DNA of 64,000 bases from Rallus limicola (GCA_022605955.1 JAKCOZ010000011.1:7383990-7447989), one strand, 5' to 3'. Positions 11,761-25,351 are shown, numbered from the stretch's first letter. Notes: generated by a model from the letters alone, not told the origin. Made by a program: numbers and translations.

Positions 11761-14700
11761 AGTAATGGTTAGGAACACTTATTTGTATTACCTGGGAAAG
11801 TTACCGAAATGGCTTCCCTAGACAACTTGCAAATTCATCACTATCAGATGACTTTTTAGTTAAACTGACCTACCCCCAGGACTGGACAGTCAGAACTAAA
11901 ATATTTCCAATGATTTCTGCACACAGTCTCTGCCCTGGCTGTTCACAGAACAGAAAGCTCAGTCTGCTCCATGTTATCCTGTGCCTCAATTCCAGCCCGC
12001 CATCCAAACAACCCCACCTTGGCTTCCCTGTTATCTTCTCTGAACTGTACTGTGAACCCTATGTTTGTCAGGACCCTTGGCAGCAGGTTTATTCCTTCCC
12101 CTTCCTATCTTCAGAGCTACATCCAGGTTCAAGTTTGAAGTTTGTTTCTTGGTCCTCAGTATGCACTCGCAGCTGTTAGCTGCAACAGCTTCTCGCTCCC
12201 TGGCTCAGGGGGAGCAGAACTGCTGCCCTGTTCCCTGAGCACCGCCAGGATTTATGTGAATGATCTTTCTTAATGCTTGGTGTCCCATTTTAATGCCAGC
12301 CTCGGAGATGGAGACCTGCAGTCTGAGAAATGTTCCTGTCGCTGTGTCAATACCCTCTTTTTCTGAGATTCTCTTTCAGTTCCTGCTCTCTAACACATCA
12401 AACATCCACCACGGACAGTTTATCCCACCACTGCCAGGGCTCTTTGGTGTAGCACAAGTACATCAAGGCTGCTCTTGACATCAGCAGCATGTTAAGTTTT
12501 CAGACACCTTCAGTTTGGCCTGTTGTGCTGAGTGTCCCTGTAAACACCTGGGAAACAGTTTCATTGCTCCTTTTCATACCTTCTAAAATCTCTTCTCTCC
12601 TGACACCTGAAAAAATTAAAGGGACCTCTAAGTTCTTCCAGCACAACAGCCTTGTTTGATGCCCAAAATGCCACTGTTGTGTGTGGCAGTTTACTGTGCA
12701 GCATTAAGCACAGAGCAGAACCAGGGCATCTAAGGGAAAATGGTGCTAACATCTTCTGCATGTCATATTACATGACCCAGCCAGGAGCTTCAGTCAACCC
12801 TTAGGCTCTTAGGGAAAAATTTCTTATGGAGCCTTGGGTCCTGGTAAAGGAACCTGCCTTCACAAAGATGCACATCTATCACAGCTCTGCTTCTCACTTT
12901 GCCTGCTCCAGAGTCATGGAAAGCACCAGGCTACAGCAAGCCTCAGATGATTATTCACCACAGCTGAAGCCCACAGTTCCTGGTTGCTGTTATAAAGCCT
13001 GTTTGCACTCCTTCCTCCAACCTGTTCCCAGTGCAGCCCTTACGATATTCAGGAAGAAATAAAACTCAACTTTACCTTGCTTTTTTGCAAGTCCTGAGGC
13101 AGCCTTCTTCTCATGCCCAAATCCCTGAGGAGCTGGGTCACTAAATATTCTCCAACCTTGTTGGGCACTCAAAGACTGTGGCAGAAGGAAACTCTAATCT
13201 ATAGTTCTCAGAGGACCCAGTCCCAGATATCAGAGATACAGGAACCTGTTGCATTAGCAATGCTAAAGCCCAGTACTAACACAAGAGAAGAACTGGAACT
13301 GGCAAACGTTCCTAGCAAGGGGTCTTTCTGTGAGAGTCAGTGGGTTAAACACCAGCTTTCCAAAGAAAGAAATGACATAGCTGAATCCCGACAGCAGTTT
13401 GAACTCCAAGAGAAAACATTTGTTTTATAAACTGAAATTCTTTCTTTTCTGCAGAGAGGTCCAGTTATTCTGCAGCCTCTGATTCCTCAAGGAATCACAT
13501 GAGGTTGTTTCCATTTTCTTGTGATGCTGATTTCAGATGATGCTGATTTCAATATCTTTTCTTTTTCTTTTTTTTTTTTTTTTTTGCTTTCATCACCCCA
13601 GAATTATGTCTGTTAAGTTCTGCCATTGCCTGGATGTGCAGTTTCTTGGCATTGCTGGACAGCACGAGGTTCAGTGAGAGGGAAGAGGTGGAGTTACCCG
13701 CTGGCACCTGCTCTCATTCCCTCTCCAACTTCTCTTTAGATTGAATGAACTTCTGTTGTGCTGGATATTAAATTGCACTGAATCCAACACTTGGCCAGTT
13801 CTATTATCCTCTCTGTTGCATTTTTCAAAAATACAACCATAGTTGGCCACTCAAAAAAGGTCTTATATTGTTTGTGTAGCATATAGATTATATAGTGCAC
13901 ACAGTGATCTCAGTATACAAATATCCAAGCATGTTGGCAGAAACCAGCAACTGAGAACTGGAATTTATGCAACAAAACAGACAGGAGTGCCAATGTCATT
14001 AAATGAAACTCCAGTGCCAGAACAGGGACCACAGCCAGAGGTGACAGTGCAGCTGAAGAAATGTCCCCAGACCCATGAAACACTGGACTCATTAATACCA
14101 GCCCTTTGGTGCTTCTTCACCCACATCAGCAGCTTCCTTTCCCCATGCATAAGCTCTAGGTCAGGTTGAAGAATGGTTATGCTTTGACATGGAAGAGACA
14201 CGGGTATCTGTAGCTTAAGAAGCTGTTAAATTTCCTGGCTATTTCCACCCAGGAGTAGGTTCTGCTCACCCACAGCACTCATCACCTGTGACCTCCCGGG
14301 AGTGAGCATCGTGCCTCCTGCTAAGCTGCATAAAAGGCACTAGGACAATAGGAAGGACTCAAGAGGAGCCCAAGATCGATTGATCAACGCTGAGCAGCAG
14401 GGAGCAGCCGCGTGGAAGAGCTGGCTGCTCTAACCTGCAATATGAATGATGCACTGCCACCTCCCCTGGCAGCTGCCAAAACCAGCAGTAGGGGCTGCTG
14501 TAGGCAGCAAGGGAGAGCTGTCCTCCCTAGTTACATCGTCTCAGACCCCACTGAACCTTTACAGCACCCAAAATGTCCCCTGAGCTTGTTGGGATTTCAC
14601 TGATGCCTTTCAGCTCCATATCCTCGTCCTGTCCCCAAACTTGCAGTAAACCCTCCCTCTCTTCCTGAACCAAGTCTGCTGTCACAGCAATAGCCAAGTT

Positions 14701-17700
14701 TGTCATCCCTTGGATATCATCCTAAGGCAGTTGATCTCATTCCTGCCTGCAGTGCTGGGAAGCCTTGAAATGGCTCCTCCCCAGAAAGGAGCAAGGAGAG
14801 TATTTTCCTCTACTGAGGAACAAAAAGAAGGATCTACTGAATGCTTCATGGGCTCTGGGAAGGTGGTTGCTTGCAGAGCATCCCTTAGCCAGAGTCTCCT
14901 GTGGGATCTCTGCTCTGTGCAGCAAGGAATCCCCTTGTCTGTGTTTGTACACCCAAATTCAGGCAGTACAGCTCCCAGGTTGGGCTTCCTCAAAGTCAGA
15001 CTCCTCACCCCCCATATTAAAGAGTTTTGGAGGCTGACACCAATCAATACTAGAGCAGAGTCTTGAATACTTTTGTTTCGTCAGCCAATGTTTTATCCAC
15101 CTGCACTGTATTTTGTATAGCAACCAGATTTGACTAGATGAAATTCACCCCAAATGTTCAGTTGAAGCAAACAGAAAGATTTTCTTCATAACATTGTTCA
15201 AATCTTTGGAAAAAATACAGCTGAAGTAAAATGTACAAATATATGAAATTCATTCTTAAAATGCCAAAACTAGATGTGCAACATTTTCTCCATGTTTTAC
15301 CTGCTTTTAGTGAAATTTCAGTAGATTTCATGAAAAATAAATATTTTTTTTTAAGTATTTTTGACAGGTCTCACTTACCTTAGAGTTCTTCCATCTGCTC
15401 TAACAACAGATCAGAATTTGTTGCCTGCTGATTTCAGTGGGGACTCTGTTACTAACCTCACTGGAGCCATCTTTTGAGGCCAAACATTGATATTGCATGC
15501 ACATTCAACTTACATTTAAAGAATGACTTTGTGGTTTTAAAAAAATACTGAACTAAGGCAACCATTTTCCTGCAATGTGTTGGACTGGTCTTGTAAGAAG
15601 GACTGCTTCCAAGTGACGCTATGCATGAGAGCTCACAGATTATCACCTGACATAAGTAATCAGGTTGGAAAATCGCTGCTACTGTAATTGAGTCATTCAA
15701 TTACAACTATTGTCGGAGTTTTCTCCCCCCATCCTGACCCAAGAGGCAGAGACAGATGATCAAGCAGATCCTTGTACTTGAAACACTCCTAGCATGGAAA
15801 ACTGCAACGCCACTGTTTTGTTTTCCAGAAATTAAAGCTGATCCTTGGGGAAATATGTCATTTTAAAATGCAGGGAAATTTATCTATTTATCTAATCCAG
15901 AGGAGACTGTCAAAGTGAGTATGTCTGAATCAGCCAGTATTGGGACTGATGCTTCACTGGCCTCAGCTTTCTTTGCCTATTTATAATTTCCAAAAGTAAG
16001 GTACAAAGGAATCTAGCTCTAGAAACTTGTTGGGAATTCTGATTTGGTGGCACCCTACTTGGGCACTTGCTTACCATCTCTGGGTGTCAGGGTAAAAGCA
16101 AATGAGAGTCACAAGCACACTGAATCTGATGGCCCATTTCAAAATAGCATCAATCATCCAAGTCATCACGTTGATCATCACATTGCACACATCAAAGTGT
16201 TACAGTAGTTACAGCGCATAGAGACCGGCTAAAATTCTTTTACAGTTCTGCCTTGCAAAGCAGCTTGATGGTCAACAAGCTTGTCTCCCCAGGCTCTGCA
16301 GCACAAGCATAACCTCAGCCTTTCAAAGTGCATGAAGCCCTATGCATGCAGTTAATTATAAATAGTGTTGAAATGGAAGCTTAAAAATGGAAGGTCGTGT
16401 TCCCTCCATCTGAACATTAAATCCCTTCAAGATCAGGCTGCCCTAGATAGAAGAGGCTGGATTCAGCTGCATGGTATCTGTATTACAAAATGTTCTTTCA
16501 AATGATCAGGTGGTAAAAGGAGCTTGACTTGTACTTTACCAAAGAGCCAAAGCAAAGCAGAAGGGTTACATACACTGCCTTTTCTAAGTGCTCAGCTAAC
16601 AGCACTAGCGGGTTTGTTATAGCACCTTGACCTCGAGAATGTCTAATTGTGAGCTCCTTTTATCCCGCTGGAGATGGGCTTCAAGGAAAGGGCAAAGCCC
16701 ACAAAGTGTGGGATGTAAGGCCTGTATGTGAGGAGCCATGATTTGCAGGCTTCATTACAACCACCCTTCTTTAAACTAATATTCAGTCACAAATGTAAAA
16801 AATTGAGAAGCAGAAGCCTTTGCTAGTTTTCTGCCATTGCAAATTGACACTGGCCAGAATTATGTTGTTCTTTCCTGAAGGACAACACCTAGCAGAAAGA
16901 CAGGCCAAGCTTGACTCTAGACCTGTCCTTGGAGAAGTGCTGCCTCTGCTCCCCCTCAGGTCTCACTTTGACACACTGCTTTTCATTCTGCCCATGCTGA
17001 CCCTGACAGTTATCTGTTTTTCACAGCATTATCTTGCCAAAGACAAATCCTGTGAACCAACCCCTCTCCTCTTCCCCCAAATATTTGTGCAAAGGACTTA
17101 GCTTCTTGCCTTAACACCCAATTCCTGGAGGACTGTTGCATCTCAATTTTCACCAGCATTGCCTGGACAGTCTTTAAGCTGTTGAGTGGATCTGGAGTCT
17201 ATGTGGAGTTCAGGGTCCACCCATGCCTCCCATGTGAAACACCACCAGCCATGGAGACTGATGGTGCTGCCTGTCATCAGCTATGTGGCACAGTCAATCT
17301 GTGTGTGGTTCAGCATCTTTGTGAAGAGATTGAACCAAGTTCAAACAAGTTCAACCCATTCTCCACCACTCTAGAAAAGTATCCTCAAATACCTCATGGG
17401 TGAGCTGAATAAAGAAGTTGCTCTTCTACCTTTCTGGTTTGAGTGAAAAAAGAAAAAAAGTCATTTCTCTTCGGTTTGCTCTGAGTTGTGTTTTTAAGGG
17501 TGCTGAGGTACTTTGCATTTCTACATTTGGGTGTGTTGTATATATGTAAGGATAATTAAGAATTCTTAGAGACTGTTTTGACCTTCAACTGCAAAACCAG
17601 ACAGTCTCGTCTCTCTCCTCCTATCCTTAAAAACACAACAATAGCACTTTTGAGCATAAGCCTGTACTTCAGGAAGCATGCAAGTTCTTTTCAGGTAACA

Positions 17701-19124
17701 ATCAAGTGAAATCAGCCAAAATCTCCATTTCACCTTGCCCCTGGGATAACATCTCTGCTGCTTGGCACAGAGCAAGACCATAGCCTGAAGGGGTATGTGA
17801 ATATACCAAAGCTATTAGAAATGGGCAACAATGTGATGCCTGTTCATGACACAGTTCCATCCATGAGGAGCTCCAGAGCAATAACGAAAATTCTGTCATT
17901 CCAACTATGCATGTGCATGGATATTGATAAAATCTGTTACTTTGGCAAGGATGTAATGAGAAAATACTCGTGCTGATACTCTTTGCAAGCCTATTTTTGC
18001 AACTTCTGCACATATCTAATTGGAATCTCTGCAACTTCTGTCTTATAGCCTGATCAGAGAGGCAACAAAAGCTATAAAAGATTTTACTGACTGATCTCCC
18101 AAGGGCATCAATTCCACTTAGGCAAGCACGTATTGTAGAATCAGAGCTCCAGGTTTTGAACTTCATTGATTGTTTAGCTTTACTCTCTCCAGTTACTGCT
18201 CTTGACTAAAAAAAAAAATGTAGTATACATTTGTCATTAAAATTCCAGCACCATCTTCATCTGATAAGAATTCAAACAAAAAAGAAGGTGCTGTGAAATT
18301 AATCTAGCACTCTGGCAAAAATCAGAGCAGCGGGAATTGATGAAGTACAAGTTTAATCCATTCTTCTCCTAGTCTTGCTGTCATTTCAAGGTCCACCCGT
18401 GATTGTTATATGGGCTGGCTTTTAGGTTGGATGAAGTTTATGAGAAGATATTAATAAGTACCTATTGATTGTACCTAAGCAAAGACAACTACAGTACCCT
18501 TCTCCAATTCTTCTTGGTGACACATAGATTTTATGACAATATGTTTTAACTGATATAATCAATTTTCTTAAATCAGGATAAGAATACATTCTTAGCAAAA
18601 AGGTTGTATTCTTTTCCTGCCAGCTCTTTAATTGCCTGTCTTCATTCTTTTTTGTAGTCTGTTTCCTATTTGACACTGTGAGCATACACTCAATGGCAAC
18701 ATGAGACATGAGGCGATTCTGGGATGCTGTAAGTGACTTGGGCTCAGTGCTTCAGCACCATCCGGTCCAAAGGTGCTTGTGTCGTCAAAGGCATGTAAGA
18801 ATGTACAGATGCCTACAATTTACTGTGACTAAACAGTGATGACTGAAAATGACAGCGGTAATGATATCCTGGCAATCAGGGCTGAGAATGAGTCACATGC
18901 TGGCTTTCATATGGAATGAAAAATACCGATTGTATTTCAGATCCGCAGGTGTTGGAAATGGTACTGGGGTAAATCAGTGTAAAGGACTCATTTTGTGTGG
19001 TTTGTTGATACATCTGGACAGTAGAAGCTCAAGCAAACATTTTATTTGAGCTGAAACAAAACCCTTTGGGTAGCTATTGTTAAATTGAAAAGTGAAATTC
19101 AGAAACACAAAATATTTTGGATTA
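11761..19124. other. Unique DNA, no gene recognised
   Basis: No repeat family or exon is recognised in this 7.4 kb. The longest open frame is 17702-18166 on the minus strand (154 codons); it is unrecognised and has no visible domain. Local features are a T run at 13557-13585 and a two-copy 16-base tandem (GATGCTGATTTCA at 13523 and 13539). GC rises modestly at 14240-14420, but there is no CpG island. Confidence 0.5.
13557..13585 (+). repeat. Poly-T tract
   Basis: An almost pure T run with two C interruptions near its left end. On the minus strand it would read as a poly-A tail, but no retrocopy is recognisable on the adjoining side, so it is recorded only as low complexity. Confidence 0.85.
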
Positions 19125-19545
19125 TCATAGAATCATAGAGTGGTCTGGATTGGAAGGGACCCCAAGCATCACAGATCTCTACCCACCCTGCCACAGGCAG
19201 GGACACCAACCTCCAGGCATAGACCTACACAAGATTGCTTAGGGTCCCATCCAACCTGGCCTTGAACACCCCCAGGGATGGGGCATCCACCATCTCTCTG
19301 GGCAACCCGTTCCAGCACCTCACCACTCTCTCTGTAAAGAACTTCCCCCTAATATCTAATATAAACCTTCCTTCCTTTAGTTTTAATCCATTCCCCCTTG
19401 CTCCCCTCCTGTTTCTCTGCTCCCTTCAGAGACTGGAAGGCTTCAATGACGTCCCTCCACAGCCTTCTCTTCTCTAGGCTGAACAAGACCAGCTCCCCCA
19501 GCCTCTCTTTGTAGGGGAGGTGCTCCAGCCCTCTAATCATTCTAT
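19125..19545 (-). mobile_element. CR1 LINE 3' fragment, minus strand
   Basis: About 420 bases begin with the reverse tail ATCATAGAATCATAGAG and GGTCTGGATTGGAAGGGACC and continue through the antisense 3' UTR into the end of ORF2. The minus frame 19540-19349 preserves [16 protein letters not shown] and [17 protein letters not shown], so this is one of the better-preserved copies. The 5' truncation is at the right edge. A 6-base GATTAT occurs on both sides (19120-19125 and 19546-19551). It could be a short target duplication or microhomology, though CR1 usually leaves none. Confidence 0.93.
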
Positions 19546-19655
19546 GATTATTTCGATTTCAGTCATTTCTCCCTTCCAATGAAATCTGAAAATGAACATA
19601 ATTTCAAATAAAAATTTTTTAAAGTTTTAATTAAAACAAGTTACTGATTTTTAAT

Positions 19656-19693
19656 TTATAATTATTATAATAATTATTTTTATTATTATTATT
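19656..19693 (+). repeat. (ATT)n microsatellite, imperfect
   Basis: A run of ATT/AAT trinucleotides (ATTATTATAATAATTATTTT, then four ATT units) just downstream of the CR1 fragment, within a generally AT-rich stretch. Confidence 0.9.
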
Positions 19694-20764
19694 GCTGTTG
19701 TTTAAGGAAGCGGACATTTGGAAAACTTTATGGAATATAATGAAATCAGCACACTTTTTTTCTTTTAATTTAAAAGGTGACTCTGAAACCTTTTGTATAA
19801 CTTCACATCTGGGACCTTTGTGATATATCTCTGTGACTCAAGTTACAAATATTCCTGTCATTGTGGTTATTTTAATTGAATAGTAAGGCTATGCCTCAAA
19901 TATATTTTTATAAAGCAGCACTTTCAGATCATTGTCTTCAATGTATGGGTTTTCTGTAAGCAGACATTATTAACTTCTGTTTTCCATAAAGTCAAAGTAC
20001 CCAAACTCTAGAGTGCAGCTTATAGAAAACAGCTTTGTAGAGATAATGCTCTGATGAGTCCATGTCACAGGATCCATTTTGTCCCCTAATCCAGATAGGA
20101 CAAAGTCAAAACCAGTCTCAGTTCCAAAAAGTAATAGCTTGTACTGTTCAGTTCTCAGATCCCTGACTCAGCTACTATTACAGCAGCAAAAAATAGCAGC
20201 TCTCCTATACGTATCCTAAGTGCATGTTAGGAACTGTAGTTGAAACTGTTTCAGGGAGATGTTTGCAATGCACAAACATCTGACTTACCTGTCCTATTAT
20301 CTCTGGGATGGTAGAGGTTTTACTGACACTTCAAAAAACTTTCTTAAGAATATTCTACAAAAACTCTAAAAAAGGCTTGCTAAGTCTTGGAGGGCTCTGA
20401 AGAGCAAAATTCTTCCTTTATCTGCAGGTGACAAGGCGCTAGCATCTCATTGATAATTCAAATCTCTTGAATAGAATTTTACTGAAATTGAAATGTGTTT
20501 TCAGCAGTTGTAATTCACACTTAAAAGGGTTCCTCTCTCAGCTATCTCTGTCAGGCTCATCGATGACCTCTGCATGGCATTGCATCCATTTTACAGAACG
20601 CACTAATACAGGGCAAAGCTGCACAGTTGGTACCAGCTTTGTAAGAACGCATTCACTATCTTGAGGGATTAACACTTGCAGATCTCACATGTGGGTGTCA
20701 CTGATGCGCCCAGGAGGCCTCCTGGTGAAAGCACACTGTACACCCAGCACTTGCACAGTGCCTA

Positions 20765-20791
20765 ACTGCATCCGCAGGATGCGGTTGCAGT
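20765..20791 (+). other. Short strong hairpin, 12-bp arms, 3-base loop
   Basis: The left arm ACTGCATCCGCA pairs with the right arm TGCGGTTGCAGT with a single mismatch (T opposite T) around a GGA loop. Each arm carries one CpG, in otherwise CpG-poor DNA. The stem is too short for a microRNA precursor. It may be a chance palindrome or a protein-binding dyad. Confidence 0.7.
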
Positions 20792-21117
20792 AGTAACTAG
20801 ACAGATCCTCTGGGAAGAAGAGCAGGAGAATGGGCTGGAATCTCTGTCATGACTGTCACACTGCTAAGTTCTGCCCTTGGGCAAGCACCGTACCTGCTGA
20901 AGACACGAGGACTTTTATTAAGGGACTGGCACTTCATATTGCTGAGAAAAATAAAATCCAGGTTGGCTCACTGAGTTCTGAAGGAGAATATCTTTAGAAA
21001 ATTTCCTATTAATGTTTAATCATTTCATCCTGGAGAGCATTTAATTATCAATCTAATTAACTTTTTTTTCCCTCATTTTTTGTTAATACATCCATCTGTC
21101 TCTCTCTCCCGCCCTTT

Positions 21118-21139
21118 CACACACACACCCCCCCCCCCT
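21118..21139 (+). repeat. (AC)n followed by C run
   Basis: A CACACACACA stretch passes directly into a run of twelve or so C residues. Simple low-complexity DNA, prone to sequencing error in length. Confidence 0.85.
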
Positions 21140-22292
21140 CCATTTTTAAATCTCATTGATATTTTGGGGCTTTCTAGATGTCCCTAAGCTTGTCAGGGTA
21201 CAGCCAAATTCTCACCTTGATTTTAAAGAGGATTATGCATGTGCACACAACCTTTTAAATCCCCATTATTTCAAAATCTGCTTTAAATCCTTCTAATATT
21301 TTTATTACAGATTTTATATTCTAGGAGAAAAAGTGACAAGGAACAAAGGCAAGATATTTCTTACCTTTCTTTTTGCAGTTAGTCAAGTTAGTACAGTTAG
21401 GAAAATACTTTCTCCTCTGTTTTAGTCAGTGTATATTAACAAAAAGCCTAAGAAATGAAGATAAATACTTAGGAGGGGATGCACATGGAAAATGTAGGTC
21501 AGTAAAAGTGGCTGCTTCTTTCTGAACACAACAAAATGCATATAGTCCTTTACATTTGTCTTGTCAAACCAAAACCTTGATTCAGCTTCTGGAACCTGAA
21601 GAATATCAGAAGAAATCCAAGCCTGGGTCACACTCAAGAATGATCACTCTCAAGAACTGACACCCTGAGTAAAGAGCAGCACATGGTTGAAAGCATACAT
21701 GACTCCTGAGAATAGTAACTCTGAGTAAACTACTCTCAGGGTTGAGCCTACACACTCCTTCAATGTTAATCAGGATAAGTAAGTTTCATTACTCTGTGCA
21801 GAAATGTTTATTTAACTGATACACAGATGCCATATTCCTGTAGATTATACAAGTAAACTTCACTAAGAAGATAGTCCATGTTGTAGTTGCTTTCTTCCTC
21901 TCCATATAAATGACTTTTACCTAATCATTGGTTCATAACGAAGAAGAAAACAAACCTCTTTCTTTCACTCACCTCCTTGCTGTTCTGGGAGTTAAGGCTA
22001 TTTTTATAACACACTTACTCTCCTCCAAGATGTGCATGAATCTGATATTTAAGATGTCAAAGACATCACTGTGGCTCAGTGGGCACCGTTCTTCACTACT
22101 CTTGTGGGCTTTTCCTTTTGTTGCAGATAGCAGGCTTGCTTAAACCTTGTTACACTTTTGACAGAATTCACCTAGTCTAAGACACAAGCTTGCTGAAATT
22201 TTTCAAAGTAGCTAGCAACTCTCAAAAAAAAAAAAAGGCAGAAATTCTGCAATTGAACCATTTTTCATAAACTCCAGAGGTGTTTCAAAGGA

Positions 22293-22322
22293 TTTAATTA
22301 ATTGATATTTAAATTAATTAAA
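22293..22322 (+). other. AT-only inverted repeat
   Basis: TTTAATTAATT (22293-22303) and its exact reverse complement AATTAATTAAA (22312-22322) flank an 8-base spacer. The arms contain several overlapping TAATTA homeodomain cores, so this could be a cruciform-prone AT tract or a homeodomain site cluster. AT-rich background makes such repeats fairly likely by chance. Confidence 0.6.
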
Positions 22323-25121
22323 TGATTGGCATTTAAAATGGGGCAGTGAATAGATAATATAGGATGTCCTCTACCCCTTTCTTCTTTTAGTAACAAAAAG
22401 AAGCTTCAAAAATATCTGTTATTGACCTACAGAAGAAATATCTGAGAACTTCAAGCATCAGCTACCAGTTTCCCTTCCATGCTCTGGGGGCTTTAGTTCA
22501 CACTAAATGCAAATTATTGTGAGAATTTTCATATTGATAAGAGATGTTGCATCATTTGGTGCTTAATGGTAGACAGTAAACTTATCAAAACATCAAGTGC
22601 AATTTGCTAGCAAGAGGCCAATAAATATCATATTCTTGTAACTAATCAGTCAGTCCTTGCAAGAGGTGATCTTTACTATGCTAGCAAGGGAACCCATTTT
22701 GTTCTGTTCTCCTCCTGCTCATTTAATCTCCATTCTCAGTCACTGAGGAGTGTGCAGTTCAGCAGAGACTTTCCAAAATAATTAAGGTTTAATCAATGGG
22801 GGTTAAATACTAAAGTAACTTGCAACTGTAAATGGGAGAAATGAAATAAAACCCGGAATTAATAAGAAGGACTCTAATGATTCAATGTTTGATGTAAAAA
22901 AAAAAAAGGACAAGGACAGGGGGACTTGGGACTGGTAACTAATCCAGAGTATTGGGAATTTTAGGTTAGCAATGAACAAAATGATGCATGTGTTGGTCTA
23001 TCCTATTTGGTCAGTATACTAGCTGTCTTTTCATCCTCTAGGAAGAGAGAGTTTGGGACTCAAAGTGATGAAACAGTTCCCTGATGGACTAATTTATGGG
23101 AAAAGACTGATAGGTCTCTGCTTTACTCCAAGAACTCTTAGCAAGACCCAGCCACTGGACATATCAAATCAAGTCTCCAGCAGGACATCTGATACCTGAG
23201 AAAGGACTATCATCTATACCTGATTTATAAGAGAGTGCTTTCTATTTCATCTATGGATCACAAGTGGGACTGTGCTAAATGTGCAAATTACTCAATGACT
23301 GGATGCCAGAGAAAATAACACAATAACTTGCATGATAAAGGGATGAAAATTAGTTTACTTGCTTTTCAAGGTTTTAGGAACCTGAGCCAGATCTCTGAAA
23401 TACATAAGGACATGACACATTGGCTTCAGTAGCTTCTGATCTGCCCTTTTGTGCCAGTGCTTAAATATACATTGCAGGATGATCAATCCTATACCAACAT
23501 TTCTGGCAATACCACTGTGCAGAAATATGGTCTGGGCACGGCTCTGTTTTCTACTTCAGACTGAAGGTGGCTCAATAGTTAACACCACCGTTGGTCTAAA
23601 AGCAGGTCTGCTATCTCCCTGCAACTCATGCACCCTTCATTTTTGTGACAGTCTTTGTTCTCTTTGATAATTGCTGTGTCCCACACGCTATTTGCAAACC
23701 CCAGGATGACAAGCAGTGCTGAGAGGAAAGGATGGAGTCAGCATCTTTGGGTCTGCTTAGCAACAAGCCAGAAAGACATTTCGAATGTAAATCATGTTCT
23801 GAAATTTGCAAACTACATAAAAAATAGAGGGGAATGGGAAGAAGGAACTACACCAGGCAGATCAAGATCAAATTCCCCAATATTTGAAGCCTTTGCTCAT
23901 GCCAGTGGGTTTTATACACAGACTAATTAAGTTGTCTGGAAAAAAAGTCACCAAATGCTGTACGGCAGCAAAATCTGGCAGTAGTGTACTTCTCTCCTTG
24001 TTAATTCTTGGAGCTTGAAGAATCTGGTTTCTGTTTCAATGCTTTCAAAGGCAGTTTTTTATTTACCATATTTCACTGATAATTATTTCATGCAGCAACT
24101 TTTATACAAGTGGTTGCTGGATGATTATGCTCCAGATGTCTATTAAAGTTGATGAATGTATTTCAGTATTAACGTTCTGTAGAATATAAAACAGTTGCAA
24201 AAGGACAGATGGCCCTTTGCAATTACTATTTCTGTTAATTATTTATATTTCTGTGTTGTCTATAACTCAGAAAAGATGAGAAGATTGCTATGTGAGGTGC
24301 TGTTTATTTCCAAGGAAAGAGATCCCTGACCAAGGAAAGAGCAATCTGATATGTAAGAGACAATTTTCTATCATTTTACAGACAAGACACTAAGGAATAA
24401 AAATAAGAAGACCTTGGCTACATTTGCAGTAGCAGACTTAACAGTACCAGGGATTCTCTCCTTGATCTGAGATAAAATACATGTGCTTCTCATGTCCAAC
24501 TCTTAAATGTTCTTAATCTCCAAAACAAGATGTCTGAATTAAAGTGTTTTGCCACTGCAGACATTCAAATTGCACATAGAAATTGCCTAGAAGAGTTTTA
24601 GCTGAACCAAGAAAAGAGCAGTTTCAAAGACTAGCTTCATGATTAAAAGTAGAGCAGTTTTACTGCCCCAGTGTTGCCTGATTTATTCATATGGCTGTAG
24701 CACTATTTTAACACACAATCTGACACCACATTAAGACCTGTAACCTGTCAGTATAACTGTACATTTACATCTTCTCAGCAGAGGGGAAATGCCATACAAA
24801 TACATATCACATCATCTAAGTTGTCAGGCCCTCACTGCTTTGTACTGGCACAGCAGCTAACACAACCAGACCCTCATCTGCCATTTAGTGTCAGAAGCAT
24901 CGCTGAAGTCAGTACATACATGTGCTTCTGCTTTCAACAAGATCTAAGAAGCATGTTTGGTACGGTAGGTTGGATGTGCAAGCTTCATTAAAGGGACATT
25001 GTTTAAAAGTTGGATTTGGGAAAATATATGGGCTCTGTTGAGACATTAGAGATGGACCAAGATATATTATCTGGCCTTTCTCCTATGATGGCTCCAGTAA
25101 AAATGCTTTAGTAAGTAATTT

Positions 25122-25351
25122 ATGGCCACAAGATGGAGCACAGGAAGTTTAACACCAATACACAGAACAACTTCTTTACAGTGAGGGTGACAGAGCAGTG
25201 GAACAGGATGCCCAGGGAAGTTGTGGAGTCTCCTTCTCTGGAGGCCCAACTGTGCAACCTGTCCTAGGGAGCCTGCTTTGGCAGGGGGGTTGGACTCAAT
25301 GATCTCTGGAAGTCCCTTCCAACCCCTACAATTCTGTGAATAATCTGTGAA
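25122..25351 (+). mobile_element. CR1 LINE 3' end, plus strand
   Basis: About 230 bases of CR1 3' region. They include GATGGAGCACAGGAAG, CTTCTTTACAGTGAGGGTG (the ORF2 C-terminus region), TCTCCTTCTCTGGAGG, and the terminal block GGCAGGGGGGTTGGACTC with CCCTTCCAACCCCTAC, ending ATTCTGTGAATAATCTGTG. The 5' end is truncated. Confidence 0.92.

Larger units (their letters stand above)
19694..25121. other. Unique DNA, no gene recognised
   Basis: No exon or repeat family is recognised. Open frames are all under 95 codons. Features seen are a near-perfect hairpin at 20765-20791, an AC-then-C run at 21118-21139, and an AT-rich hairpin at 22293-22322. Confidence 0.55.

Noticed and set aside
11151..11765. 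Long open frames of 144-199 codons on both strands
   Set aside because: They are translations of the purine microsatellite (Phe/Leu/Ser or Lys/Glu/Gly/Arg repeats), with no unique coding sequence.
13557..13585. T run as the poly-A tail of a minus-strand processed pseudogene
   Set aside because: No exon-like or gene-like sequence is recognisable on the left side of the run.
14240..14420. Locally GC-richer stretch as a CpG island or promoter
   Set aside because: CpG count is too low, and no TATA, initiator or downstream exon is visible.
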